Assembly: GCA_029068025.1 (NCBI GenBank)
Contig: JAIEDJ010000196.1
Location: 1-19,368, forward strand
Direction: 5' to 3'
From: Oscillospiraceae bacterium
GTDB taxonomy: Bacteria > Bacillota > Clostridia > Oscillospirales > Ruminococcaceae
Length of the DNA stretch: 19,368 nucleotides
The position numbers were made by a program, and so were the translations under genes. This document shows, in pieces, positions 7,054-14,013 of the stretch (position 1 is the first letter of the stretch; every line of letters starts with the position of its first letter). The notes under the pieces are model-generated. The model worked only from the letters and a program-made list of their open reading frames with translations, was not told the origin of the DNA and did no database searches.

Positions 7054-7716
7054 TCAATCCTTTATTTTCAGCGCCTTGCGCAGTTCCTTTTCCTGCGAGT
7101 TCATCATAACGACCAGGACGATATCACCGCTGCAAAGCGTTGTTCCGCCTCGCGGGATTATCGTCTTTCCGCCGCGGCTTATGCAGGCTAAGTTGCAGCC
7201 CGTTGGCAATTGAAGCTCCATCAGCGGCTTGCCCTCAAGCGGATAATTCTTCGGAATGGTGATCTCCATCAGCGACGCGTCCTCGCCGTCCAGCGGCAGC
7301 AGCCGCTTGATCGCGGAAAGATCCACCTCGTGCTCCAGCAGCTGAATAATGTTCTCGGTAGCGGAAATGACGATATCCACGCCCAGCTCCTTGACCACGT
7401 CCGCGTTCTTCGGATTGTTTACCTTGGCGATGGTTTTCTTCACGCCGAACTTCTGTTTTGCGATCTGACAGCATACAAGGTTGCTCTCGTCCTTGCCCAT
7501 GACCGCGATAACGCAGTCCGCCTTATCCGCTTCGCACGCCTCCAGAGCCTCGACTGTAGTGCCGTTTCCGCAGCTGACCTCCGCGTCGAGATTGTTCGCG
7601 CAGTATTGGCTCTGCTCCTTGCTCTGCTCGATTATCGTAACATAATAATTATGCTCCAGCAGCGTTTTTGCGAGATAGAACCCGACCTTTCCGCCGCCTA
7701 CTATGATAGCCCTCAT
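7054..7716 (-). CDS. trkA: TrkA-family potassium uptake regulator (RCK protein), second of pair
   Basis: TrkA/KtrA-type proteins are cytoplasmic NAD(H)- or nucleotide-binding regulators that gate a membrane TrkH/KtrB potassium channel. The 220 residues contain an RCK_N Rossmann domain (about 1-120) with the glycine-rich loop VGGGKVGFYLA (G7-x-G9-x2-G12) and an acidic residue, Glu30, at the end of strand 2, which favours NAD. An RCK_C domain follows (about 135-215, including LPTGCNLACISRGGKTIIPRG). It follows another TrkA-like gene on the same strand, but the two are separated by about 500 bp of repeats. AAGGAG (7722-7727) before the ATG lies at the edge of a type 1 repeat element. No TrkH gene is in the window. 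Confidence 0.88.
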   Translation of the reverse strand: MRAIIVGGGKVGFYLAKTLLEHNYYVTIIEQSKEQSQYCANNLDAEVSCGNGTTVEALEACEADKADCVIAVMGKDESNLVCCQIAKQKFGVKKTIAKVNNPKNADVVKELGVDIVISATENIIQLLEHEVDLSAIKRLLPLDGEDASLMEITIPKNYPLEGKPLMELQLPTGCNLACISRGGKTIIPRGGTTLCSGDIVLVVMMNSQEKELRKALKIKD

Positions 7717-7727
7717 ATCTGCTCCTT

Positions 7728-7896
7728 ATTTAAAAATTTCAAAATTTTTGATTTAAAAGAATTTTAAAATTCTCAATTGGCGGCACGCTACACTCCGCGC
7801 TTCGCGCTCCGTTCCGCTTAGCCGTCAATTGAGAACCGGTCGAAAAAATTTTTTTATTATTTGTTAAAATTTTTTCGACACTTTTTAAAATTCACT
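7728..7896. repeat. type 1 structured intergenic element, copy 2
   Basis: The outer stem is 7760-7769 with 7883-7892 (AATTTTAAAA/TTTTAAAATT). Hairpin 1 is 7771-7784 with 7821-7834 (TCTCAATTGGCGGC arm, one G-T pair). Hairpin 2 is 7839-7852 with 7866-7879, 14 perfect pairs. The order and junction AACCGG match copy 1 at 6551-6672, while the paired bases differ and remain complementary. Bases 7728-7758 repeat the TTTAAAAATTTCAAAAT edge and a second GATTTAAAAG edge. Confidence 0.85.
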
Positions 7897-7964
7897 GCCC
7901 TATCGAACATTGATCTTAGCGTGAGAGCCTTTGCTGCATATGTATCGTGTTGATCTTGGCAACA
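7897..7964 (+). repeat. 40-bp spaced tail motifs
   Basis: TTGATCTTAGC (7910-7920) and TTGATCTTGGC (7950-7960) are exactly 40 bases apart. The intervening GTGAGAGCCTTTGCTGC is conserved at 8161-8177, and a related form occurs at 16236-16252. Confidence 0.75.
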
Positions 7965-8023
7965 CGCTCCGCGCTCCGTTTCGTTTAGCATCCAATTGAG
8001 AACCGGTCGAAATTAAAATTTCG
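7965..8023. repeat. truncated type 1 element
   Basis: This segment has only the right half of a type 1 unit: part of hairpin 1 ending CAATTGAG, the AACCGG junction, and a short hairpin 2 (CGAAATT-AA-AATTTCG). It is directly followed by the start of the next full copy. It looks like an internal deletion or a nested insertion. Confidence 0.65.
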
Positions 8024-8135
8024 TTGATTTAAAAGAATTTAAAATTTCGAACTTGGCGGCACGCTTCACTCCGTTACGCTTAGCCGTCAAGTCCGAACCG
8101 GTCGAAATAAAAATTTCGACCTATTTGAAATTCAC
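8024..8135. repeat. type 1 structured intergenic element, copy 3
   Basis: It starts with TTGATTTAAAAG, then a degenerate outer arm. Hairpin 1 pairs TTCGAACTTGGCGG with CCGTCAAGTCCGAA (two non-Watson-Crick positions), followed by AACCGG. Hairpin 2 is 8101-8108 with 8113-8120 (GTCGAAAT/ATTTCGAC, perfect). The right outer arm ends TTTGAAATTCACTGC, as in copy 1. Confidence 0.78.
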
Positions 8136-8200
8136 TGCTCTATCGTTCGTTGATCTTAGCGTGAGAGCCTTTGCTGCGCCTTTATAACATTGCACCAGCC
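8136..8200 (+). repeat. tail motif of type 1 copy 3
   Basis: TTGATCTTAGC at 8150-8160 is followed by the conserved GTGAGAGCCTTTGCTGCG, and another TTG lies at 8190, 40 bases after the first. The segment runs up to the 3' end of the upstream TrkA-like gene. Confidence 0.65.
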
Positions 8201-8212
8201 GACTTAGCACAA

Positions 8213-8827
8213 TCACGACTTTTTGGCGAAGATCAGCTTGTCGCCCTCCATAAACGTTATCGGCTGACCGTTATAGAGAATAAGCCCCGCGCCCTGGCGC
8301 ATTACCCCGAAAAGCGATTCGTCGCGCTCATATTCGATATCGGGCGGCATAGCCGCGATCAGCTGTTCGGGCAGATCGATAGTCGTAAAGTGGACTGTGT
8401 GGTTCTCGAAGTTCACCGGTGTTCCCGCTGAGCCATCCGATTCCTCAAGCGCCGCGCTGACCATCAGCTTTGTCGGGCAGATCACGTTTACCCCAAGCTC
8501 TTCATACACCTTGCCCTTTTTGATATCCATGATACGCGCGAATATCTTAGGAACGTTAAAGGTCTGCCGCGCCAGCTGCGAGACCATGATATTCATATCG
8601 TCCTCTTCCGTCACGGCAAACAGCGCGTCACAGGACTGTATGCCGGCGCGCCGCAGGACGTCGCAGTCTATGGGAACGCCCGTCGTGGTGAATCCCGCGA
8701 AATTTCCGGGAAGCGTCTCGAACTTTTCACCGTTCTTATCGACGACCGACACATCGTGTCCCTTGACGTCGAGTGTGGTAGCCAGAGCGGAACCGACCAT
8801 TCCGCAGCCGATAATAAGTATGTTCAT
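8213..8827 (-). CDS. trkA: TrkA-family potassium uptake regulator (RCK protein), first of pair
   Basis: This is a 204-residue protein with an RCK_N domain (about 1-120). It has the Rossmann loop IIGCGMVGSALA (G7-x-G9-x2-G12), Asp30 at the end of strand 2 for the NAD ribose, and the family segment VTEEDDMNIMVSQLARQTF. A shorter RCK_C domain (about 135-204) ends in GDKLIFAKK. It probably works with the downstream TrkA-like protein on a TrkH-type channel encoded elsewhere. GGAG lies ten bases before the ATG, and a short AT-rich hairpin (8841-8854) sits immediately upstream of it. The leader farther upstream is a second type of repeat hairpin (8878-8950). Confidence 0.87.
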   Translation of the reverse strand: MNILIIGCGMVGSALATTLDVKGHDVSVVDKNGEKFETLPGNFAGFTTTGVPIDCDVLRRAGIQSCDALFAVTEEDDMNIMVSQLARQTFNVPKIFARIMDIKKGKVYEELGVNVICPTKLMVSAALEESDGSAGTPVNFENHTVHFTTIDLPEQLIAAMPPDIEYERDESLFGVMRQGAGLILYNGQPITFMEGDKLIFAKKS

Positions 8828-8877
8828 AGCACAAAAACTCCAAATTAAAATTTGCAGGCTCTTTTAAAGTTAAAAAC

Positions 8878-8950
8878 CGGAATTCCAAAGGGTGACTCCC
8901 CCGTGGGGGAGATGTCACGAAGTGACAGAGGGGGTGACCGACAGACCAAA
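8878..8950 (-). repeat. hairpin repeat in the leader of the upstream trkA gene (family 2)
   Basis: Two adjacent hairpins are present: CTCCCCC-GT-GGGGGAG (8896-8911) and TGTCAC-GAA-GTGACA (8913-8927). The flanks GGTCTGTCGGTCA and TTTGGAATTCC match the repeat at 13895-13995, in the same orientation relative to the downstream gene. The TGTCAC/GTGACA stem is TGTCGC/GCGACA in the other copy, a compensatory change. Confidence 0.82.
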
Positions 8951-8984
8951 GCCCCGCCATAAAATAACCAGACGCGGAACGCGG

Positions 8985-9060
8985 AAAACGCTGATTTAAG
9001 TCTAATGCGCGAAGCGCGAGGACTTAAATCAGTCGTTCGCAGCGCGAAGCGGCGTTCCCT
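8985..9060. repeat. large hairpin: 12-bp stem with GCGC inner stem
   Basis: CTGATTTAAGTC (8991-9002) pairs perfectly with GACTTAAATCAG (9021-9032), enclosing the inner hairpin GCGC-GAA-GCGC (9007-9017). GC-rich flanks are partly complementary (GGAACGC.../...GCGTTCC). There is no T-run on either strand, so it is not an obvious terminator. The remaining bases to 9154 show no gene. Confidence 0.7.
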
Positions 9061-9154
9061 TTGAACTGCCTTATCGGCTGCATGAGCTGTGGACTGCGGT
9101 GCGCTTGACGGCGCAGGTGTTTCAGCCGAAAAGGTGGATCTTGCCGGCCACTCC

Positions 9155-9448
9155 TCACGCAATGCGTACCCCTTCCCTGAGAATAGTATTGTAAAACTCC
9201 GTGTCCTTATCGATCTCACGGATCTCGAAAACGTCTGCATTCTTTTGGGAAAGCTCACGCAGATCCTCGCCAAACGCGAAAATATCCGTTGCCCGAAATC
9301 CGTCGCCTCCTACAACGATAACATCAATATCGGAATCATCGTCGGCATCGCCTCTCGCATATGATCCAAACAATATCGCATATTCAGCATGATATTTGCA
9401 GAGCAGCTTTTTTATCAAGCCGTCTATCTCGCTTCTTGATAATTTCAT
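9155..9448 (-). CDS. MNT-type minimal nucleotidyltransferase domain protein
   Basis: This 97-residue protein has the DNA polymerase beta-like nucleotidyltransferase signature: GSYARGD followed by D40-x-D42 and a third acidic site at Asp72 (ADVFEI). This is the full catalytic triad of MntA/MNT proteins. Members usually act with a HEPN RNase as toxin-antitoxin modules, adenylylating the HEPN partner. No HEPN gene is adjacent: downstream is repeat DNA and upstream, 40 bases away, is mnmE. AGGGTG precedes the ATG, so it may be the last gene of the mnmE operon. It could be an orphan antitoxin or serve another role. Confidence 0.82.
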   Translation of the reverse strand: MKLSRSEIDGLIKKLLCKYHAEYAILFGSYARGDADDDSDIDVIVVGGDGFRATDIFAFGEDLRELSQKNADVFEIREIDKDTEFYNTILREGVRIA

Positions 9449-9488
9449 ATCCGCACCCTAATGATCATCAACTAATAATGTATAATTG

Positions 9489-10865
9489 TCATTTCCCCAC
9501 GCAAAACCGCTTGAACACTTCGTCTATGACCTCTTCGCTTGTGGTCTTTCCCGAAAGCTCATATATCGCGTCAAGCGCCCGCTCCAGACTTACGCCCACC
9601 GCGTCGGGAGTTACCCCGAGCCTTGCCGCCGCGTCCGCCTCGAACAGTTCGTCAGACGCCCGGAAAACGCACGCTTTCTGCCGCTCGTTGGCGATAAAGC
9701 CCGCATTGGCGGTGAAGTTTGACAGCTCCAGCCGCTCCATGACCGCGCGTCCGATGATCTCAGCGCTTTTCCCGTCCTTCGCTGAGATCTCCACTACGGA
9801 CGCGCCCTTGTTAAGCGCTGCCCTCAGCTCTCCGATATCGAGTTTTCTTTCAAGATCGCTTTTATTGACGACCGCGATCACTCTCTTGTTCTCAAGCAGC
9901 GGAAACAGCCGCCTGTCCTCGTCCGATATTTCATGTGAACCGTCAAACACAGCAAGCACAATGTCCGCGTTATTCAGCTTTTCAATCATAAGCTCCACGC
10001 CGATACGCTCGACCTCGTCCTCGGTGTCGCGGATACCCGCGCAGTCGGACAGCAGCAGCACCGCTCCTCCGACATTCACGCTCTCCTCGACGATATCGCG
10101 GGTAGTCCCCTCAACGTCGCTTACGATACTGCGGCGGCTGCCCGAGAGCAGATTCATTATGGTAGACTTGCCAGCGTTCGGCTTTCCGACAATCGCGCAG
10201 GATATTCCGTCACGGAGCATTCGTCCTCTGTCGTAGCCCGCAAGCAGATCGTCGGTCTCCGCATTGACGGCGGAGATCTTCTCAACGAGCCAATCCTGTG
10301 TGACTACGGGCGTATCATCGTCCGGGTAATCTATCCACGCCGAGATCTGCGACAGGATCTCCAGGATCATCTCCGAGATTTTCTCACAGCGCCAGTACAG
10401 CGCACCCTCGCGCTGACTGTTGGAACAGCTTAACATCTGTTCTCCCTGCGCCGCGATCATATCCGCGACCGCCTCCGCTTGAGTGAGCGACATCTTTCCG
10501 TTAAGCAGCGCGCGCTTGGTGAACTCGCCCGCCGCAGCGGGTTCGGCTCCCGCCTTAAGACAAGCCGTCATAACGCGACGCGTGACATATATCCCGCCGT
10601 GACAGGAGATCTCGCACACGTCCTCGCCCGTATAAGAGTGTGGAGCGCGGAACACCAGCAGAACGCCGTCGTCAAGCCGCTCGTCTCCGTCGAAAATGTT
10701 CCCGTAAGCAGCCGTATAGCCGCGCATATCGGCAACAGCTCTGCCCGACACGCACCTGAACACGCGTTCGGCGACCTCAAAGGCGCGTTCGCCCGAGATC
10801 CGGACTACGGATATCCCTCCGACAGCGGGCGGCGTTGCAATTGCACAAATGGTTGAATATTCCAT
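9489..10865 (-). CDS. mnmE: tRNA uridine-5-carboxymethylaminomethyl(34) synthesis GTPase
   Basis: MnmE works with MnmG to modify the wobble uridine of several tRNAs, using methylene-tetrahydrofolate, GTP hydrolysis and K+-dependent G-domain dimerisation. The 458 residues have the N-terminal folate-binding domain (from STICAIATPPAVGGISVVRISG), a helical domain (PAAAGEFTKRALLNGKMSLTQAEAV) and an inserted G domain: G1 GKPNAGKST (227-235), G2 EGTTRD, G3 DCAG (274-277), G4 NKSD (334-337). The C-terminus FCVGK with Cys455 is the catalytic tail of the family. G3 is usually DTAG, so the Cys is a deviation. Its ATG directly follows the TAA of the secA-like gene (TAAATG), and the start is probably translationally coupled. 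Confidence 0.95.
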   Translation of the reverse strand: MEYSTICAIATPPAVGGISVVRISGERAFEVAERVFRCVSGRAVADMRGYTAAYGNIFDGDERLDDGVLLVFRAPHSYTGEDVCEISCHGGIYVTRRVMTACLKAGAEPAAAGEFTKRALLNGKMSLTQAEAVADMIAAQGEQMLSCSNSQREGALYWRCEKISEMILEILSQISAWIDYPDDDTPVVTQDWLVEKISAVNAETDDLLAGYDRGRMLRDGISCAIVGKPNAGKSTIMNLLSGSRRSIVSDVEGTTRDIVEESVNVGGAVLLLSDCAGIRDTEDEVERIGVELMIEKLNNADIVLAVFDGSHEISDEDRRLFPLLENKRVIAVVNKSDLERKLDIGELRAALNKGASVVEISAKDGKSAEIIGRAVMERLELSNFTANAGFIANERQKACVFRASDELFEADAAARLGVTPDAVGVSLERALDAIYELSGKTTSEEVIDEVFKRFCVGK

Positions 10866-13238
10866 TTACTTTTTCTTCCCAAACAGTTTTCCGAAAAATC
10901 CGGTTTTTTTCCCGGACTCCCCGTTTTCGGAAAAACGCTCCTCTTTTTTGGGTGTATTTTCCGTCACTTCGGGCGCTTCCGCCCCTTTTTCGGAAATTAA
11001 CACCTCTTTTTCCGAAGAACCCTTTTTCAAAGCCGCTTCATCATCATAATCCGCATAGCTGTCCGAAAAAACTCCCATCAGAATGGGTTTAGCCTTGAAT
11101 TCCTCGCCGACGTCGTTCAGCAGATACGTATAAGTCCGCGACGGCAGCTCTATAATATGATCGGACAGCCTTTCACATTCGAGAACACGCTCCAGCTTTT
11201 CCGCCATGCGCTCCGGAATTGAAGCCGCCGCGCCCTCGTAATATTCCTCACAGGCGATGTTGTATTCCTCCGCGGGATTGCGCCCGGCTATCTGTGTGAG
11301 ATGTATCCCCTCACGCAGATAGCTTGTGTAATCAAGATAATCGCTCCAGAACTCGTTAAGCAGCGCCGAGAGTATCTTGTTCTGCAGCTCCTGCAGTTCC
11401 GTTTCGGGGAATTTCTCCGCCGCCCTCGCGTATAACTCCGGCGCTGACTTCTGCCACATATCGCTGTTATATGACCCGTCGGCAAGCGAGCGCTTGCGCC
11501 TGAACGTAATATCGCGGTGCTTCTCGCCGATCATCGTGTACTTCATCAGATTAACGCGCTCATCAAACGTGTCTCCCTCGGAGATACGCTGAACGCGCTC
11601 CGCTTCTTTAAGCAGCGTCTTGTCCTCAAGTGCGCCTTTGATCTTTTCCTTCGGATAATGCCGTCCCGCGAGACCGCGCAGATCATGCTTTATCATGATC
11701 TCATCGTCCAGCGCCGCGAAGAATCGGCTCTCGCCAACGTCGCCCTGCCGTCCGGCACGTCCGCGAAGCTGCTTTGTTATCCGCGAGCTTTCGCGCATGG
11801 AGGTTATCAGAACCAGCAGACCCCCGGCGTTTACAACAAAATCCTTATCGGCGCAGTCCTCGCCGCCGAGCTTTATGTCCACTCCGCGTCCCGCCATATT
11901 GGTGGATATCGTGACCGCGCCGCGCCGTCCCGCGTTCGCTATAACGGCGGCTTCCTCGGCGTTGTTCTTGGCGTTGAGCACGACACATTCTATCCCTCGT
12001 CCGCGCAGATCCTCGGCAATGCTCTCGCTTTCCTCTATGCTTTCGCTTCCCACCAGCACGGGACGCTGTTTTTCGGCAGCCTCCGAGACCGCGTCCAATA
12101 TCGCGCGGCGCTTTTCTTCCTTGTCATAATACAATTCAAGCGGCTTATCCTCGCGCGCGCACGGCAGTCTTGTCGGGATCACCTCGGTAAGTATACCGTA
12201 GATCTTCTCGAATTCCTCACGCGCGGATTCGGCAGTTCCCGTCATGCCGGAAAGCCGCGGATACAGCCGCGCGAAATATTGCAGCGCGATATTTCCCATG
12301 ATCCTGCCGCGCTTGGTGATCTTCAAGCCGTGCTTCGCCTCCGCCGCAGTCTGAAGCTCTCCGGGGAACACGCGCCCCGGCGCGGCTCTGCCCGTAAACT
12401 CGTCTATCAGCACGACCTTCCCGTCACTGATAATGTAGTCCTTGTCCTCCTTAAGAACACACCGAGCCTTCAGACACGCGCAGATCTTCGCCTGCAAAGC
12501 GGAGTGTTCGCCGTCAAACAGATCGCACCCGAAGATCTCCCCTGCCTTGTCCTCGCCTTCAACGGTCAGGAAAACCTCACGGGTCTCCTCGTCGATCTCG
12601 AAATCGTCCTCGCCGAAGCCGCTTACTTTTTCATAGACCTCCGCGGTGCTCCCATCATCGTCCACCGCGATATCTCCCGCGATAACAAGCGGTATCCTCG
12701 CTTCGTCTATTAATATGCTGTCCGCCTCGTCGAATATTGCGAACTCGAGCTTCTCGGGGAACACCATATCGTCGGGCTCGGAGCACACAAAATCACGCAG
12801 ATAGTCGAAACCCGCTTCCTTTGCCGTAATATACAGCACCTGCTTTTTATAAAGCGCCGCGCGTTCCTCACGCGGAGTATCCTCGGTGATACAGCCTACG
12901 GACACGCCCATCTCATCATAGATAGGCTTCATCCAGCGGCAGTCACGTTCGGCGAGATAGTCGTTGAATGTGAGAATATGCACCGATTCGCCGTTCAGAG
13001 CGGCATAACACGCCGCCGGCACTGCGCTCAGCGTCTTGCCCTCGCCCGTCTGCATCTGAACCATTTTTCCTTCCGCCAGCGCCGCCGCCGCAAGGAGCTG
13101 TTCGTCAAACGGGGTTATCCCGAGCGTTTTTTCAGCCGCAATACAGCACCGCGCAAAAACCGCCTCAAGGGAATTTCCGGTATATTCTCCGCTTTTCACA
13201 AGCGCTCTGATGTCGGAAACCAAATTTTTTCCTGCCAT
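10866..13238 (-). CDS. SecA-family preprotein translocase ATPase, probably accessory SecA
   Basis: SecA drives proteins through SecYEG with ATP. The 790-residue protein contains the Walker A motif MQTGEGKT (62-69), the DEAD box at 170-173 followed by SILIDEAR, the motif STNMAGRGVDIKLGG and the arginine-finger region QLRGRAGRQGD, so the whole motor is present. The C-terminal part (helical scaffold and wing) is followed by an acidic, Lys/Ser-rich linker and ends in GKLFGKKK. It lacks the Cys-rich SEC-C zinc domain of housekeeping SecA and is somewhat short. This and its position between NUDIX and mnmE suggest SecA2 or a divergent paralogue, but being the only SecA cannot be excluded. AAGGA overlaps the NUDIX stop, eight bases away. 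Confidence 0.85.
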   Translation of the reverse strand: MAGKNLVSDIRALVKSGEYTGNSLEAVFARCCIAAEKTLGITPFDEQLLAAAALAEGKMVQMQTGEGKTLSAVPAACYAALNGESVHILTFNDYLAERDCRWMKPIYDEMGVSVGCITEDTPREERAALYKKQVLYITAKEAGFDYLRDFVCSEPDDMVFPEKLEFAIFDEADSILIDEARIPLVIAGDIAVDDDGSTAEVYEKVSGFGEDDFEIDEETREVFLTVEGEDKAGEIFGCDLFDGEHSALQAKICACLKARCVLKEDKDYIISDGKVVLIDEFTGRAAPGRVFPGELQTAAEAKHGLKITKRGRIMGNIALQYFARLYPRLSGMTGTAESAREEFEKIYGILTEVIPTRLPCAREDKPLELYYDKEEKRRAILDAVSEAAEKQRPVLVGSESIEESESIAEDLRGRGIECVVLNAKNNAEEAAVIANAGRRGAVTISTNMAGRGVDIKLGGEDCADKDFVVNAGGLLVLITSMRESSRITKQLRGRAGRQGDVGESRFFAALDDEIMIKHDLRGLAGRHYPKEKIKGALEDKTLLKEAERVQRISEGDTFDERVNLMKYTMIGEKHRDITFRRKRSLADGSYNSDMWQKSAPELYARAAEKFPETELQELQNKILSALLNEFWSDYLDYTSYLREGIHLTQIAGRNPAEEYNIACEEYYEGAAASIPERMAEKLERVLECERLSDHIIELPSRTYTYLLNDVGEEFKAKPILMGVFSDSYADYDDEAALKKGSSEKEVLISEKGAEAPEVTENTPKKEERFSENGESGKKTGFFGKLFGKKK

Positions 13239-13246
13239 GATCGTCC

Positions 13247-13765
13247 TTATCCATACATAATTTTTTTGATTATATTTCCAAGCTCATCTCCGCGGTTATC
13301 CAGCCACCGAGCAACTGTCCGCGTGGTCTGACCCGTATGAGCCATCTCATACAGGCGTTCAAGGCTCACCCACTTGGCAGCGCAGACCTCGGCGGTCTGC
13401 AAGCGCAGCTTGGACAGCGGAACGTCCTTTACAAGAACATAAAAATCGCGCAGCATACTGTCCGTTGTGAGCGTCCATTCCATTAAAAGTTCGCTTTCGT
13501 CCGCGCGGATGCCCGTTTCCTCAAACAGCTCACGCACCGCCGCCTGACGGCTGGTCTCGCCCGAAACGGCACAGCCTCCGGAGCATTCCCATTTCCCGCC
13601 GCTGGTTTTCTGCGGAACGCGCTGAGTGAGCAATATATTGCCGCTGCGGTTTATTGTCATCACCTGGACTACAATGTGATACTCCCCGTGCGGGATAGGC
13701 GCACCTCTGAGAACGCGTCTGCCCAAGGGGTGCCTGGACGAGGTGTACAAGTCAAAATATTCCAT
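13247..13765 (-). CDS. NUDIX hydrolase
   Basis: This 172-residue protein has a complete Nudix box G64-x5-E70-x7-R78-E-L-x-E82-E83-x-G85-I (GCAVSGETSRQ, then RELFEETGI), the metal-binding site for hydrolysing a nucleoside diphosphate linked to another moiety. The region before it (YHIVVQVMTINRSGNILLTQR) is the usual N-terminal strand pair, and KWVSLERL follows the domain core. The substrate cannot be inferred. It is the first gene of the NUDIX-secA-mnmE operon, with its own sigma-A promoter. GGAG is rather far (13 bases) from the chosen ATG, so the exact start is less certain. Confidence 0.9.
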   Translation of the reverse strand: MEYFDLYTSSRHPLGRRVLRGAPIPHGEYHIVVQVMTINRSGNILLTQRVPQKTSGGKWECSGGCAVSGETSRQAAVRELFEETGIRADESELLMEWTLTTDSMLRDFYVLVKDVPLSKLRLQTAEVCAAKWVSLERLYEMAHTGQTTRTVARWLDNRGDELGNIIKKIMYG

Positions 13766-13825
13766 TATTTCACAATTTCTCCAAAATTTGTTCGCCTTTT
13801 AGCGTCAAAAATACATACTGTTTAT

Positions 13826-13854
13826 ATTATATCACATCTTTACGGAAATTTCAA
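13826..13854 (-). promoter_or_regulatory. sigma-A promoter for the NUDIX-secA-mnmE operon
   Basis: On the minus strand TTGAAA (13849-13854) and TATAAT (13826-13831) are 17 bases apart. The leader to the NUDIX ATG is about 55 bases. Confidence 0.82.
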
Positions 13855-13856
13855 GG

Positions 13857-13885
13857 TTGACAGAACAATTTTTAATATGTATAAT
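13857..13885 (+). promoter_or_regulatory. consensus sigma-A promoter for the HAD gene
   Basis: TTGACA (13857-13862) and TATAAT (13880-13885) are exactly 17 bases apart and both are perfect. Its -35 box lies two bases from the -35 box of the divergent NUDIX promoter. Confidence 0.88.
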
Positions 13886-13894
13886 ATATAAGTG

Positions 13895-13995
13895 TGGGGG
13901 CTCCGGTCTGTCGGTCAACCCCTCTGTCGCTTTGCGACACCTCCCCAGTGGGGAGATCTCCCAACCCCCGCCAAAGGGCTTCGCCCTTTGGAATC
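13895..13995 (+). repeat. hairpin repeat in the leader of the HAD gene (family 2)
   Basis: Three hairpins follow the promoter: TGTCGC-TTT-GCGACA (13925-13939), CTCCCC-AGT-GGGGAG (13941-13955) and CCAAAGGGC-TTC-GCCCTTTGG (13971-13991). The first two and the flanks match the minus-strand repeat at 8878-8950. The third hairpin is shortened to TTTGG there. AAGGAG of the next gene begins eight bases after the repeat. Confidence 0.82.
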
Positions 13996-14013
13996 CCCAA
14001 ATAAGGAGTAAAG

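Noticed and set aside
6866..7213. Plus-strand frames translating the repeat region, sharing a LLNQQPLVNIIKPA peptide with 15947-16216 on the minus strand
   Set aside because: The shared peptide arises because the 23-bp box and its tail are repeated DNA. There are no ribosome-binding sites, and the frames run into the antisense strand of real genes.
8845..9273. Minus-strand open frame across the repeat and the nucleotidyltransferase gene
   Set aside because: It overlaps the intact nucleotidyltransferase in another frame and encodes low-complexity Arg/Ser-rich sequence from palindromic DNA.
11517..12713. Long plus-strand open frame opposite the SecA-like gene
   Set aside because: It is the antisense shadow of a gene with complete SecA motifs and has no protein motif of its own.
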